This document shows, one piece after another, positions 17,155 to 26,700 of a DNA stretch of 64,000 nt (position 1 is its first letter; each line of letters opens with the position of its first letter). This DNA is from Lysobacter sp. S4-A87. Lineage in GTDB: Bacteria > Pseudomonadota > Gammaproteobacteria > Xanthomonadales > Xanthomonadaceae. The notes under the pieces are model-generated. The model did not search any database. It was not told the origin of the DNA and saw only the letters and a list, made by a program, of their open reading frames with translations. The position numbers and the translations under genes are program-made. The stretch is taken from assembly GCF_022637455.1 (NCBI RefSeq), contig NZ_CP093341.1:3348001-3412000 (forward strand), given 5' to 3'.

Positions 17155-17877
17155 ATGAACCTCCTCGCCTTCGAAACCGCCACCGAAGCCCTGTCGGTCG
17201 CCCTGATGGTCGACGGCCAGGTACGCGAGCGTTTCGAGCTGGCGCCGCGCCGCCATGCCGAGCTGGCCCTGCCGTGGGCCGACGAGCTGCTGGCGCAGGC
17301 GGGCATGGCCCGTTCGCAGCTCGATGCCATCGCTGTCGGCCGCGGGCCGGGTGCCTTCACTGGCGTGCGTCTGGCAATCGCGGTGGTGCAGGGCATTGCG
17401 ATGGCGCTCGACCGGCCGGTGGTGCCGGTGTCGACGCTCGCGGTGCTGGCGATGCGTGCCGAACTTCTGCCGGCTCCGCCTTCGGGAACGAGTCGCCATG
17501 TGCTTGCCGCGATCGATGCGCGGATGGGTGAGGTGTACTCGGCGGCGTTCGAGCTTCGCGGCGGCGACGCGCATGCGCTGTCGACGGAATCGGTGCGCGC
17601 ACCTGACCAGGTCGAGCTGCCTGATGCGCCTGCCGGCTGGCTCGGCGTGGGTACGGGTTTCGGTGCGGCCGATGGCGCGCTTGTACAGCGCCTGGGCGAT
17701 CGCATCGTCGCGGTCGATGCCACGCAATTGCCGCATGCTGGGGACGTCGCGCGCCTGGCTGCACATGCCTTCAGTCGCGGCGAAGCAGTGGCGCCGGAGC
17801 GGGTCGAGCCGGCCTACCTGCGCAACAACGTGGCGCTGACGATCCGTGAGCAGCAGGCGTTGCGCGACTCGCGCTGA
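17155..17877 (+). CDS. tsaB: TsaB, tRNA t6A biosynthesis factor
   Basis: Actin-like ASKHA-fold partner of TsaD in making N6-threonylcarbamoyladenosine at A37 of ANN-decoding tRNAs. 240 residues. It opens MNLLAFETATEALSVAL, and GRGPGAFTGVRLAIAVVQG is diagnostic. It lacks the metal-binding histidines of TsaD, as expected for TsaB. A -10-like TATGCT lies at 17107-17112, 42 bases before the start. It converges with tonB across a small hairpin. Confidence 0.95.
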   Translation: MNLLAFETATEALSVALMVDGQVRERFELAPRRHAELALPWADELLAQAGMARSQLDAIAVGRGPGAFTGVRLAIAVVQGIAMALDRPVVPVSTLAVLAMRAELLPAPPSGTSRHVLAAIDARMGEVYSAAFELRGGDAHALSTESVRAPDQVELPDAPAGWLGVGTGFGAADGALVQRLGDRIVAVDATQLPHAGDVARLAAHAFSRGEAVAPERVEPAYLRNNVALTIREQQALRDSR

Positions 17878-17894
17878 TTGCGGCCAGCCGCAAT
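17877..17894. terminator. Hairpin after tsaB
   Basis: ATTGCGG and CCGCAAT form a seven-pair stem with a four-base loop starting on the last base of the tsaB stop codon. It sits between convergent genes, without a U-tract. Confidence 0.5.
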
Positions 17895-17966
17895 AAGCGC
17901 AGCGTCGCTGGATCCCCGGCCCGGCGGACGACGCCATTCCGTAGAAGGAAGCCAGCGGCCAACGCG

Positions 17967-18838
17967 TCAGTCGTCGACCAGCGTCCCGCCCGGCAGGAAG
18001 TTCCACGTCCGCGTGACGTGCAGGATGTCCGGGTTCTCCTCGGTCCTGGGCAGCGGCGGATACGGCTCGGCGAGCTTGGCGATGCGCAGTGCCGAACCAT
18101 CCAGCAGCGGTACGCCGCTGGACTTGACGATGTCGGCGCGCTCGACCGAACCGTCGCGCCGGATCGCCACGCTGATCACCACCTGGCCCGCCAGGTGACG
18201 GCGGCGGGCCTCGTCGGGATAGTTGAGGTTGCCGACGCGCTCGACGCGGTCGACCCATTCGCGCAGGTAGCCGGCCCAGGTGTATTCCTGCGTGCTGGCC
18301 GAGACGAACTTGCGGGTCGGACGCTTGGCGTAACGCTCCGAACGCATGTGGATCTCGGCGGCCAGGCGCGCCATGTCCATGTCGTGTTCGATCTTTTCCT
18401 GCCCGCGCGGCAACGGTCGCTCGCTCGGTGTCGGCGTCGTCCGTGCGGTTGCAGTGGTGGTTTCACCCCGGCTGCTGGTGACCACGCGTGCCTGCGGCGC
18501 CGGCTGCGGTGCCGGCGACTGCGCACGCAACTCGCGCGGCGCCAGACCCGTCGCGGCCTGCGGCAGCGGACCGGACTGGGCCTCGCGCGGGCGTGTGCTC
18601 TTGTCGTGCTCGCCACCGCCCTGATTGTTGGCCTGGGCAAGGAAGTCGGCCTGCTTCGGCGTCAGTGCCGAAGTGGTCTGGGTCAGGATCACGTCCAGCG
18701 TCGGCATCACCGGCGCAGCGTTCTCCAGCGTCCAGCCAAGGCCGAGCAGGAGGATGCCGTGGACCAGCAGCGACAGCACGAACGTGGCGCTGACACGACC
18801 GTTGTCGGCGTCATGGGCCTGGGGTGCGACGACAGCGC

Positions 18839-18842
<4 letters not shown>
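17967..18842 (-). CDS. tonB: TonB-family energy-transducer protein
   Basis: 291 residues. One N-terminal membrane anchor (about residues 19-36, FVLSLLVHGILLLGLGW) is followed by a long Gln/Pro/Arg-rich periplasmic spacer and a C-terminal TonB domain (NLNYPDEARRRHLAGQVVIS ... SVERADIVKSSGVPLLDGSA). TonB couples the proton-motive force to outer-membrane receptors. No exbB or exbD is adjacent, and genomes of this group carry several TonB-like proteins, so the partner is unknown. The ATG overlaps the gshB stop (ATGA), so the two are translationally coupled. Confidence 0.88.
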
Positions 18843-19789
<947 letters not shown>

Positions 19790-20164
19790 GGCGGCACTGC
19801 GAGGAAGAATGCGCCAGATGGTAGCAGGCAGGTCCCGGGCCCCGGGCAGCCTCGGCGCCCCGGAAACCGGCCGGGTGCGCGGCGCCCATTCGGAGTGGTA
19901 CGTACGTCCCGGCTCCGGAAACCGGTCGTCGGCAGCGGCCCGGAATTGGGTTATACGCATCCGGCGTGCCCGAAAGTCGCCCTGCCGGCCGGTCCCCCGA
20001 CCCCCTGCTGATCGATCTGGAAGCGGTTCCCGGCTTGACCGGGCCCGTGGCGCGTTCAGCATGCCCGCTGAAAAGTTTGCTTGACAGCTTCGGCGCGGCT
20101 TGGAATAAAGACAGCTGGCGAAGTGCCCGCAGACGCGCGGCATTCGCACGGGGGAAATCGAACA
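19790..20164. other. Intergenic region between gshB and pilG
   Basis: 375 bp without a convincing gene. It holds two exact copies of the 11-mer CCGGAAACCGG (19860-19870 and 19915-19925), a CCCGGGCCCCGGG palindrome near 19833-19845, the palindrome GTACGTAC near 19899-19906, and a good sigma-70 promoter for pilG at 20081-20109. Confidence 0.7.
20081..20109 (+). promoter_or_regulatory. Sigma-70-type promoter for pilG
   Basis: A perfect -35 TTGACA (20081-20086), a 17-bp spacer and a -10-like AATAAA (20104-20109), 55 bases before the pilG ATG. It lies in an AT-richer patch than its surroundings, so it is the best promoter in the window by eye. Confidence 0.65.
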
Positions 20165-20563
20165 ATGCTAGACGAGGTCCGCAACGGCAGCCTCGGCGGT
20201 CTGAAGGTCATGGTGATCGACGATTCCAAGACCATCCGCCGAACCGCCGAGACGCTGCTGAAACGAGAAGGCTGTGAGGTGGTTACCGCCACCGACGGCT
20301 TTGAGGCGTTGGCGAAGATCGCCGACCAGCAGCCACAAATCATCTTCGTGGACATCATGATGCCGCGCCTGGACGGCTATCAGACCTGCGCCCTGATCAA
20401 GAACAACCATCTGTTCAAGGGCACGCCGGTCATCATGCTGTCATCGAAGGACGGCCTGTTCGACAAGGCGCGCGGGCGCATCGTCGGCTCCGAGCAGTAC
20501 CTCACCAAACCATTCACCCGCGAAGAACTGCTCGACGCGATCCGAACGCACGTAAACGCCTGA
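20165..20563 (+). CDS. pilG: PilG, CheY-like response regulator of twitching motility
   Basis: 132-residue stand-alone receiver; in Pseudomonas and Xanthomonas PilG promotes pilus extension and cAMP signalling downstream of ChpA/PilL. Receiver landmarks are MVIDDSKTIRR, phospho-acceptor Asp63 in IIFVDIMMPRLDG, and the switch Lys in YLTKPF. ATG 20165 was chosen because GGGGGA precedes it; the frame extends upstream to 20081 but that would span the promoter. It is the first gene of the Chp cluster, with pilH 19 bp downstream. Confidence 0.93.
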   Translation: MLDEVRNGSLGGLKVMVIDDSKTIRRTAETLLKREGCEVVTATDGFEALAKIADQQPQIIFVDIMMPRLDGYQTCALIKNNHLFKGTPVIMLSSKDGLFDKARGRIVGSEQYLTKPFTREELLDAIRTHVNA

Positions 20564-20582
20564 CCGGGGGGTAAGGCAACAA

Positions 20583-20948
20583 ATGGCACGTATTCTTCTT
20601 ATCGAGGACTCGCCGACCGATACGGCGGTCCTTACCCAGCTTCTTGAGCGCAACGGCCACCAGGTGCTTGCCTCGGGCAATGCCGAAGACGGCATTGAGA
20701 CCTGCAAGCGCGAGAAGCCCGACCTGGTGATGATGGACGTCGTGCTCCCGGGCATGAACGGCTTCCAGGCCACCCGCGCCCTGTCGCGCGACGCCGATAC
20801 CAGCACCATCCCGGTACTCATCGTCAGCACCAAGGGCATGGACACCGACAAGGCCTGGGGCATGCGCCAGGGTGCACGCGACTACATCGTCAAGCCGCCG
20901 CGCGAAGACGAACTGATCGCCCGTATCAACGCCTTGCTGGGTGCCTGA
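20583..20948 (+). CDS. pilH: PilH, CheY-like response regulator of twitching motility
   Basis: 121-residue single receiver. Asp52 in LVMMDVVLPGMNG is the predicted phospho-acceptor; ILLIEDSPTD supplies the acidic pocket and YIVKPP the conserved Lys. In Pseudomonas PilH counteracts PilG and favours pilus retraction or acts as phosphate sink. It lies four bases before pilI, so the genes are probably co-translated. Confidence 0.93.
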   Translation: MARILLIEDSPTDTAVLTQLLERNGHQVLASGNAEDGIETCKREKPDLVMMDVVLPGMNGFQATRALSRDADTSTIPVLIVSTKGMDTDKAWGMRQGARDYIVKPPREDELIARINALLGA

Positions 20949-20952
20949 CTAG

Positions 20953-21588
20953 ATGTTGCATTCGCCGTTCGATGTGCTGGTCGACTACGAGCGCCGCAGC
21001 CTGGCGCACGTGGTCGGCTTGCCCGAGCAGCTCGACGCGCCGGGCCTGTGGCGCGGCGTCGGTTACCGCATTGGTGACCGTCGCCTGGCCTCCGGCTTCG
21101 GCGAGGTGCTGGAAATCCTCCCGCTGCCGCAGGTCACCCCGGTGCCCGGTGCGCAACCCTGGCTGCTCGGCCTGGCCAACGTCCGCGGCAGCCTGCTGCC
21201 GATCGTCGACCTCAAGCAGTTCCTGGAAGGCCAGCGCACCGTGCTGCATGAAAGCCAGCGCATCCTGCTGGTGCGCCAGCCCGGCGGCGACGTCGCCGTG
21301 CTGATCGACGAGCTCTACGGCCAGCGCAGCTTCATGGACCAGCAGCTGGTCGATGTCGAGGTCGAGCCGGTTGCCGAAGAAGGCTCCGACGCAGCGCTCG
21401 CCACCGGCCGTTACAGCCATTTCATCGAGCGCGCCTACCGCCTCGACAACCACACGTGGGGCATCTTCAGCCTGGACAGGCTGGCCCGCACGCCCGAGTT
21501 CCGCCAAGCGGCCTCTGAAATGCCGCGCACTGACATGTCGCGGTCCGAGCACCGCTCCAGCAGCAACAATACCGAGGTCGAATCATGA
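20953..21588 (+). CDS. pilI: PilI, CheW-like adaptor of the Chp system
   Basis: 211 residues with one CheW domain ([17 protein letters not shown] ... [20 protein letters not shown]) that should link PilJ to ChpA. An N-terminal extension of about 40 residues and a Ser/Asn-rich tail flank it. No good Shine-Dalgarno precedes the ATG, which is four bases after the pilH stop. The stop overlaps the pilJ ATG. Confidence 0.9.
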   Translation: MLHSPFDVLVDYERRSLAHVVGLPEQLDAPGLWRGVGYRIGDRRLASGFGEVLEILPLPQVTPVPGAQPWLLGLANVRGSLLPIVDLKQFLEGQRTVLHESQRILLVRQPGGDVAVLIDELYGQRSFMDQQLVDVEVEPVAEEGSDAALATGRYSHFIERAYRLDNHTWGIFSLDRLARTPEFRQAASEMPRTDMSRSEHRSSSNNTEVES

Positions 21589-23609
21589 GTGTCACTGCGA
21601 TTGATAGCGCTGCCGGCAAGGGCCGTAGCCTTGGCGTCAACACCTGGCTGGTCGTGCTGGGCATATCGGTGCTTATCTTCGGCCTCAACACAGGTTATGC
21701 GACGTGGAAGGCGGCCCGCCTCGGTGGCGCCAGCTCCTCGGCCTCGGACCTGCAGGTGAACTCGCAGAAGCTGGCCGTGCAGGGCTCGGAGGCGGTCAGC
21801 GGTGACGCTGCGGCCTTCACCGCGTTCAAGGAAACCCGCGCCCAGATCGTCCAGGACGTGGAGCAGCTCAACACCAACTTCGGCGACACCGCCGGCGTGT
21901 CCGGTCCGATCAAGACCGTGGCCGACACCTGGGGCCCGCTCGGCAAGAGCGCCGACCAGGTGATCTCGAGCGAAACCGCGGTGCTGGCCCTGGCCGGCAA
22001 CGCCGACAGCTTCACCAGCCGCGTGCCGCAGCTGCAGGCGCGCCTGGACGAACTGGTGCGCGCGATGTCGGCCTCCGGCTCGCCGTCCTCGCAGGTCTAC
22101 ATCGCCCTGCGCCAGGTGGTGCTGTCGGGCAAGATGAACGAACGCATCACCCAGATCCGCGCCGGTGGCAGTGGTGCGGCGCTGGCGGGTGAGGCCCTGG
22201 GCCGCGACGCCGCCGTGTTCGGCAACGTCCTGACCGGCCTGCGCAAGGGCGACGCCGCCTTCGGCGTGACCCCGCTGGGCAACCAGAACGCACTGGCAGC
22301 GCTGGCCCAGGCCGAGACGCTGTGGCTGGAAATGAAGAAGGACCTGGACGCCATCCTGTCCAGCTCGCAGAACCTGTTCCGCGCACAGGCGGCATCCGAA
22401 GCGATCACCGGCGGCTCCAACAAGCTGCTGGCCGACAGCCAGAGCCTGTTCCGCGCCTTCACCGCGTTCGGTTCGCTCAAGGACACCAGCATCGCCGGCA
22501 ACCTGTGGATCTCGATCCTGTCCGGTGCCGCGGCGCTGCTGGCGATCGTCTTCCTGGTGTTCTCGCTCAACAGCCAGCAGAAGAAGCGCTACCTGACCAC
22601 CAAGGAACTCAACGACCGTAACCAGGAGGCGATCATGCGCCTGCTGGACGAGATGGGTTCGCTCGCAGAAGGCGACCTGACCGTAAAGGCCACCGTCACC
22701 GAGGACATGACCGGCGCCATCGCCGACTCGATCAACTTCGCCGTCGAGCAGCTGCGCAGCCTGGTGCAGACGATTACCGACACCTCGGTGCAGGTCGCCG
22801 CGAGCGCCCAGGAAACGCAGGCCACCGCCATGCACCTGGCCGAGGCCGCAGAGCACCAGGCGCAGGAAATCAACTCCGCCTCCAGCCGTATCAGTGAAAT
22901 CGCGGCCTCGATCAACCAGGTGTCGCGCAACTCGGCCGAATCGGCGGACGTGGCGCAGCGCTCGGTGCAGATCGCGACCAAGGGTGCGGGCGTGGTGCGC
23001 CAGACGATCGCCGGCATGGACTCGATCCGCGACCAGATCCAGGAAACCTCGAAGCGAATCAAGCGACTGGGTGAAAGCTCGCAGGAAATCGGCTCGATCG
23101 TGGAACTGATCAACGACATCTCCGAGCAGACCAACATCCTGGCACTTAACGCGGCAATCCAGGCGGCTTCGGCCGGTGAAGCGGGCCGCGGCTTCGCGGT
23201 CGTGGCCGACGAAGTGCAGCGACTTGCAGAACGCGCGTCCAACGCCACCAAGCGAATCGAAACGCTGGTCCAGACGATTCAGTCCGACACCAACGAAGCG
23301 GTCAGCTCGATGGAACAGACGACCTCGGAAGTGGTCGCCGGTGCACGACTGGCCGAGGACGCAGGTACCGCGCTGGGCGAGATCGAAAAGGTGTCGTCGG
23401 ACCTGTCCAACCTCATTCAGGGCATCTCGACCGCCGCGCAGCAGCAGTCCAGCGCGGCATCGAACATCACCGCGACGATGAACACCATCCAGTCGATTAC
23501 CGCGCAGACCTCGCAGGGTGCGAACCAGACGGCGGCGTCGATTGGAAACCTCGCGCAACTGGCAGCCGACCTGCGTCGCTCCGTTGCCGACTTCAAGCTG
23601 CCGGCCTGA
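21585..23609 (+). CDS. pilJ: PilJ, methyl-accepting chemoreceptor of the Chp system
   Basis: 674 residues. TM1 is at about 24-40 ([17 protein letters not shown]), then a ~270-residue periplasmic PilJ-type sensor, TM2 at about 305-327 ([20 protein letters not shown]), HAMP, and a cytoplasmic MCP domain whose hairpin tip reads [20 protein letters not shown]. PilJ senses surface contact or pilus state and controls ChpA. The ATG overlaps the pilI stop. No PilK/CheR methyltransferase is encoded nearby, so whether this receptor is methylated here is open. Confidence 0.94.
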   Translation: MSVTAIDSAAGKGRSLGVNTWLVVLGISVLIFGLNTGYATWKAARLGGASSSASDLQVNSQKLAVQGSEAVSGDAAAFTAFKETRAQIVQDVEQLNTNFGDTAGVSGPIKTVADTWGPLGKSADQVISSETAVLALAGNADSFTSRVPQLQARLDELVRAMSASGSPSSQVYIALRQVVLSGKMNERITQIRAGGSGAALAGEALGRDAAVFGNVLTGLRKGDAAFGVTPLGNQNALAALAQAETLWLEMKKDLDAILSSSQNLFRAQAASEAITGGSNKLLADSQSLFRAFTAFGSLKDTSIAGNLWISILSGAAALLAIVFLVFSLNSQQKKRYLTTKELNDRNQEAIMRLLDEMGSLAEGDLTVKATVTEDMTGAIADSINFAVEQLRSLVQTITDTSVQVAASAQETQATAMHLAEAAEHQAQEINSASSRISEIAASINQVSRNSAESADVAQRSVQIATKGAGVVRQTIAGMDSIRDQIQETSKRIKRLGESSQEIGSIVELINDISEQTNILALNAAIQAASAGEAGRGFAVVADEVQRLAERASNATKRIETLVQTIQSDTNEAVSSMEQTTSEVVAGARLAEDAGTALGEIEKVSSDLSNLIQGISTAAQQQSSAASNITATMNTIQSITAQTSQGANQTAASIGNLAQLAADLRRSVADFKLPA

Positions 23610-23623
23610 CAAGGACGAGGTCG

Positions 23624-23716
23624 ATGAACAGGTTCAAATACGGCCACCGGGACATGCCCGTCAAAGGCATGCGCCACGGCACGCGCCGGTTCACCCCTGC
23701 GTGGGGTGAACGATGA
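23624..23716 (+). CDS. 30-residue leader frame overlapping the chpA start
   Basis: A short open frame starts at ATG 23624, four bases after a strong Shine-Dalgarno (AAGGACGAGG, 23611-23620), and ends with a TGA that overlaps the chpA start as ATGA. The peptide begins MNRFKYGHRD and ends FTPAWGER; it is basic and has no known family that I recognise. It crosses a nine-pair hairpin that buries the chpA ribosome site. The likely role is translational coupling or a leader switch, with the act of translation mattering more than the peptide. Expression is inferred. Confidence 0.55.
   Translation: MNRFKYGHRDMPVKGMRHGTRRFTPAWGER
23689..23711 (+). promoter_or_regulatory. Hairpin masking the chpA ribosome-binding site
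   Basis: GTTCACCCC (23689-23697) and GGGGTGAAC (23703-23711) are perfect inverted repeats around a five-base loop. The 3' arm contains the only Shine-Dalgarno-like bases (GGGGTGA) before the chpA ATG at 23713. Ribosomes finishing the leader frame would open this stem. Confidence 0.65.
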
Positions 23717-26700
23717 CGGTGATGCGCGAAGCAATCGACACGACCACCCTGGGCTGGATCAAGCCGGAGCTGGACGAGACCCTGCGCCTGGCGCAGCAGG
23801 AAATCGAGGCATTTGCCGAGAATCCTGCCGACACCGGCCGCATGCGCTACTGCGCCGACCAGCTGCACCAGGTGCACGGCACCCTGCGCATGGTCGAGCT
23901 GTACGCGCCGGCGATGGTCGCCGAGGAAATGGAACGGCTGGCACTGGCGTTGCAGCAGGGCAAGGTCGCTGATCGCGACGAGGCCTGCGCGGCGCTGATG
24001 CGTGGCGTGGTCCTGCTGCCCGACTACCTGGAACGCCTGCAGGGCGGCCACCGCGATATTCCGATCGTGCTGCTGCCGCTGCTCAACGAACTGCGCGCCA
24101 CGCGCGGCGAGGCAGGGCTGAACGAGAGCGTGCTGTTCGCGCCGGATCTCGATCGCCCGCTGCCGGCCAGCCTGGCCGGGTCGCCGACACCGCGCAGCGC
24201 TCCTTCGCCGCATTCCTCCGGCCACCTGGCCGCGCTGCGCGACGCCCTGGCCACCTGGCCGGAAGATGGCAACCCGGCGCATCCGGACAAGCTGGCCGGT
24301 GCGGTTGACGGCCTGCTTGCCGAGGTCGTGCTGGAACCGGTGCGGCGCATGTTGTGGGTGGCCTCTTCGGTCGCCGGCGCACTGCGCGACGGCGCCTTGC
24401 CGGCAACGCGCGCGCTGCGCCAGGCCTTCGGTGGCGTCGAGCGCGAAGCGCGCCTGATGCTGGCCGACGACGGTTTCGCCGCGCCGCGCACCGAGCCGGC
24501 CGCCGAGCCGACCCGCCAGCTGCTGTACCACGTCGCCCACAGCGACGGCCGCCATCCGGCGCTGGACGACCTTCGCCACACCTTCGAACTCGCGTCGCAC
24601 CTTCCCAGCGAGTCGGAACTCGAACACGCCCGCGGCAGCCTCAGCGGCCGCAATCGCGCGCTGCTCGATACTGTCGCCGCGGCGATCAAGGAAGACCTGC
24701 TGCGCGTCAAGGACGCGCTCGACCTGCACCTGCGCACCGGCCAGACCGATGTCACCAGCCTGCAACCGCAGGTGGAGGCACTGAGCCGCGTCAGCGACAC
24801 GCTCGGCATGATGGGGCTGGGAGTTGCCCGCACCGTCGTGCTGCAGCAGCGCGATGCGATGCACGAGATCGTCAGCGGACGCCGTCCGGCCGACGAAGGT
24901 GCCTTGCTCGACGTCGCCGGCGCGCTGCTTTATGTCGATGCCTCGCTCGACGACCAGGTCTCGCGCCTGGGCCTGCCGGACGAGCAGGCCGACGACGACC
25001 TGCTTGCCGGTGAAGCGCGAAAGGTCCTGGACGTGGTCGTGCGTGAGGCGATCGCCAACTTCGGCGATGCCCGCCAGGCCTTCGTGGCCTTTGTCGAAAC
25101 CAACTGGGACCACGCCGAACTGGCCGAAGTCCCGCGCGTGCTGGACGAAGTCGGCGGCGCGCTGCGCATGCTCGAACTGGTGCAGCCGGCCGACTACCTG
25201 ACCGGCGTCAAGCGCTACACCGAGGTCGAGCTGATCGGCCGCAAGCGCGTGCCCAACGGCCAGCAGCTCGACACGCTGGCCGATGCACTGGCGAGCCTGG
25301 AGTACTACCTGGAGGCACTGCGCGAGCAGCGCCCGAACCGCAACAACATTCTCGACATCACCCGCCAGAGCCTGGAATCCCTGCGCTACTGGCCGCTGCC
25401 GGAATTCGACATCGCCGCGACGATGGCGCCGACTTCGCCGATCACGCGCGAAGAGCTGGCCAACGTCCCGGACTTCGAACTGTCCGACACGATCACGCTG
25501 GGCACGGTCACGATGTCCGCGCCGGCCGAATCGGCCGCGTCGACCAACGAGTCCGCCGCGCCGGCAACTGCCGCACCCGTGGCACCTGCGGCTCCGGCTC
25601 CGGCCCCGGTCGCGACCACGCCGCAGGCCATTGCCGCCGGCGGCTTCGAGCACAGCGACGACATCGACGACGAGATCCGCGAGGTGTTCCTCGAGGAACT
25701 CGACGAGGAGATCCGCCACCTCGGCGACCTGCTGCCGATCTGGCACCAGGCCCCGGAGGACAGCGAACGCCTGCGTCCGATCCGTCGCGTGTTCCACACC
25801 CTCAAGGGCAGTGGCCGCCTGGTCGGCGCCAAGACCCTGGGCGAGTTCAGCTGGAAGATCGAGAACCTGCTCAACCGCGTGCTCGATGGCACCCGTCCTG
25901 CCAGCCCGGCCGTGATGGGGCTGGTCGGCCACGCGTACACCGCGCTGCCCCAGCTGCACGCAGCGCTGCGTAACGAAGGCCTGATCTCGGCCGACCTGGC
26001 CGGGATGGAGGCGCATGCCGACCGCCTCGCCGAAGGCGACGAGAGCCTGTACACGCCGGCCCTGGCCGGTGTCGCCGCGGCGGCCGAGCCGGTGGTGGCC
26101 GAAGAGCTCACGCTGGAAGCGGTCAATCTCGACATGCTTGCAGTGGACGACGAGGTCGAACCGGTCCTCGCCATCGAAGAAACGATCGAGGAGGCCGCAC
26201 CGGCGTTCGTGGTCGAGGTCGCACCCGGCACGCCTGCGTCGGTCGACGCGGTGCTGCTGGAGATCCTAGACGCCGAGGTCAGTGGCCACCTGGTCACCAT
26301 CGAGCAGTGGCTGGCAGCCGCCAACCACGGCCCGCGCCTGGTCGACGACGGCCTGCAGCGCTCGTTCCACACGCTCAATGGCGCTTTCGCCATGACCGAA
26401 GTGCCGGTGATCACCGAGATCACCGGTCCGACCGAAATCTACGTCAAGCGCCTGCTCGCGTCCGCTACGCCGGCCAGCAGCGAAGGCGTGGCGGCCATGG
26501 CCGAAGTGGCCGATGCGATCCGTCGCACCCTGGCAACGCTGAAGACTCCGTCGCCGCGCGTGCCCGCGTTCGAAGGCCTGGCCGCACGCATGCGTGCGTT
26601 GCGCGATGGTCTGCCGGATGCGCGACAGTCGATGCCGATGAGCGTCGAGCCGATCGACGTCAGCTTCGCCATGGACGATGGCGACGAAGCCACGCTGTCG

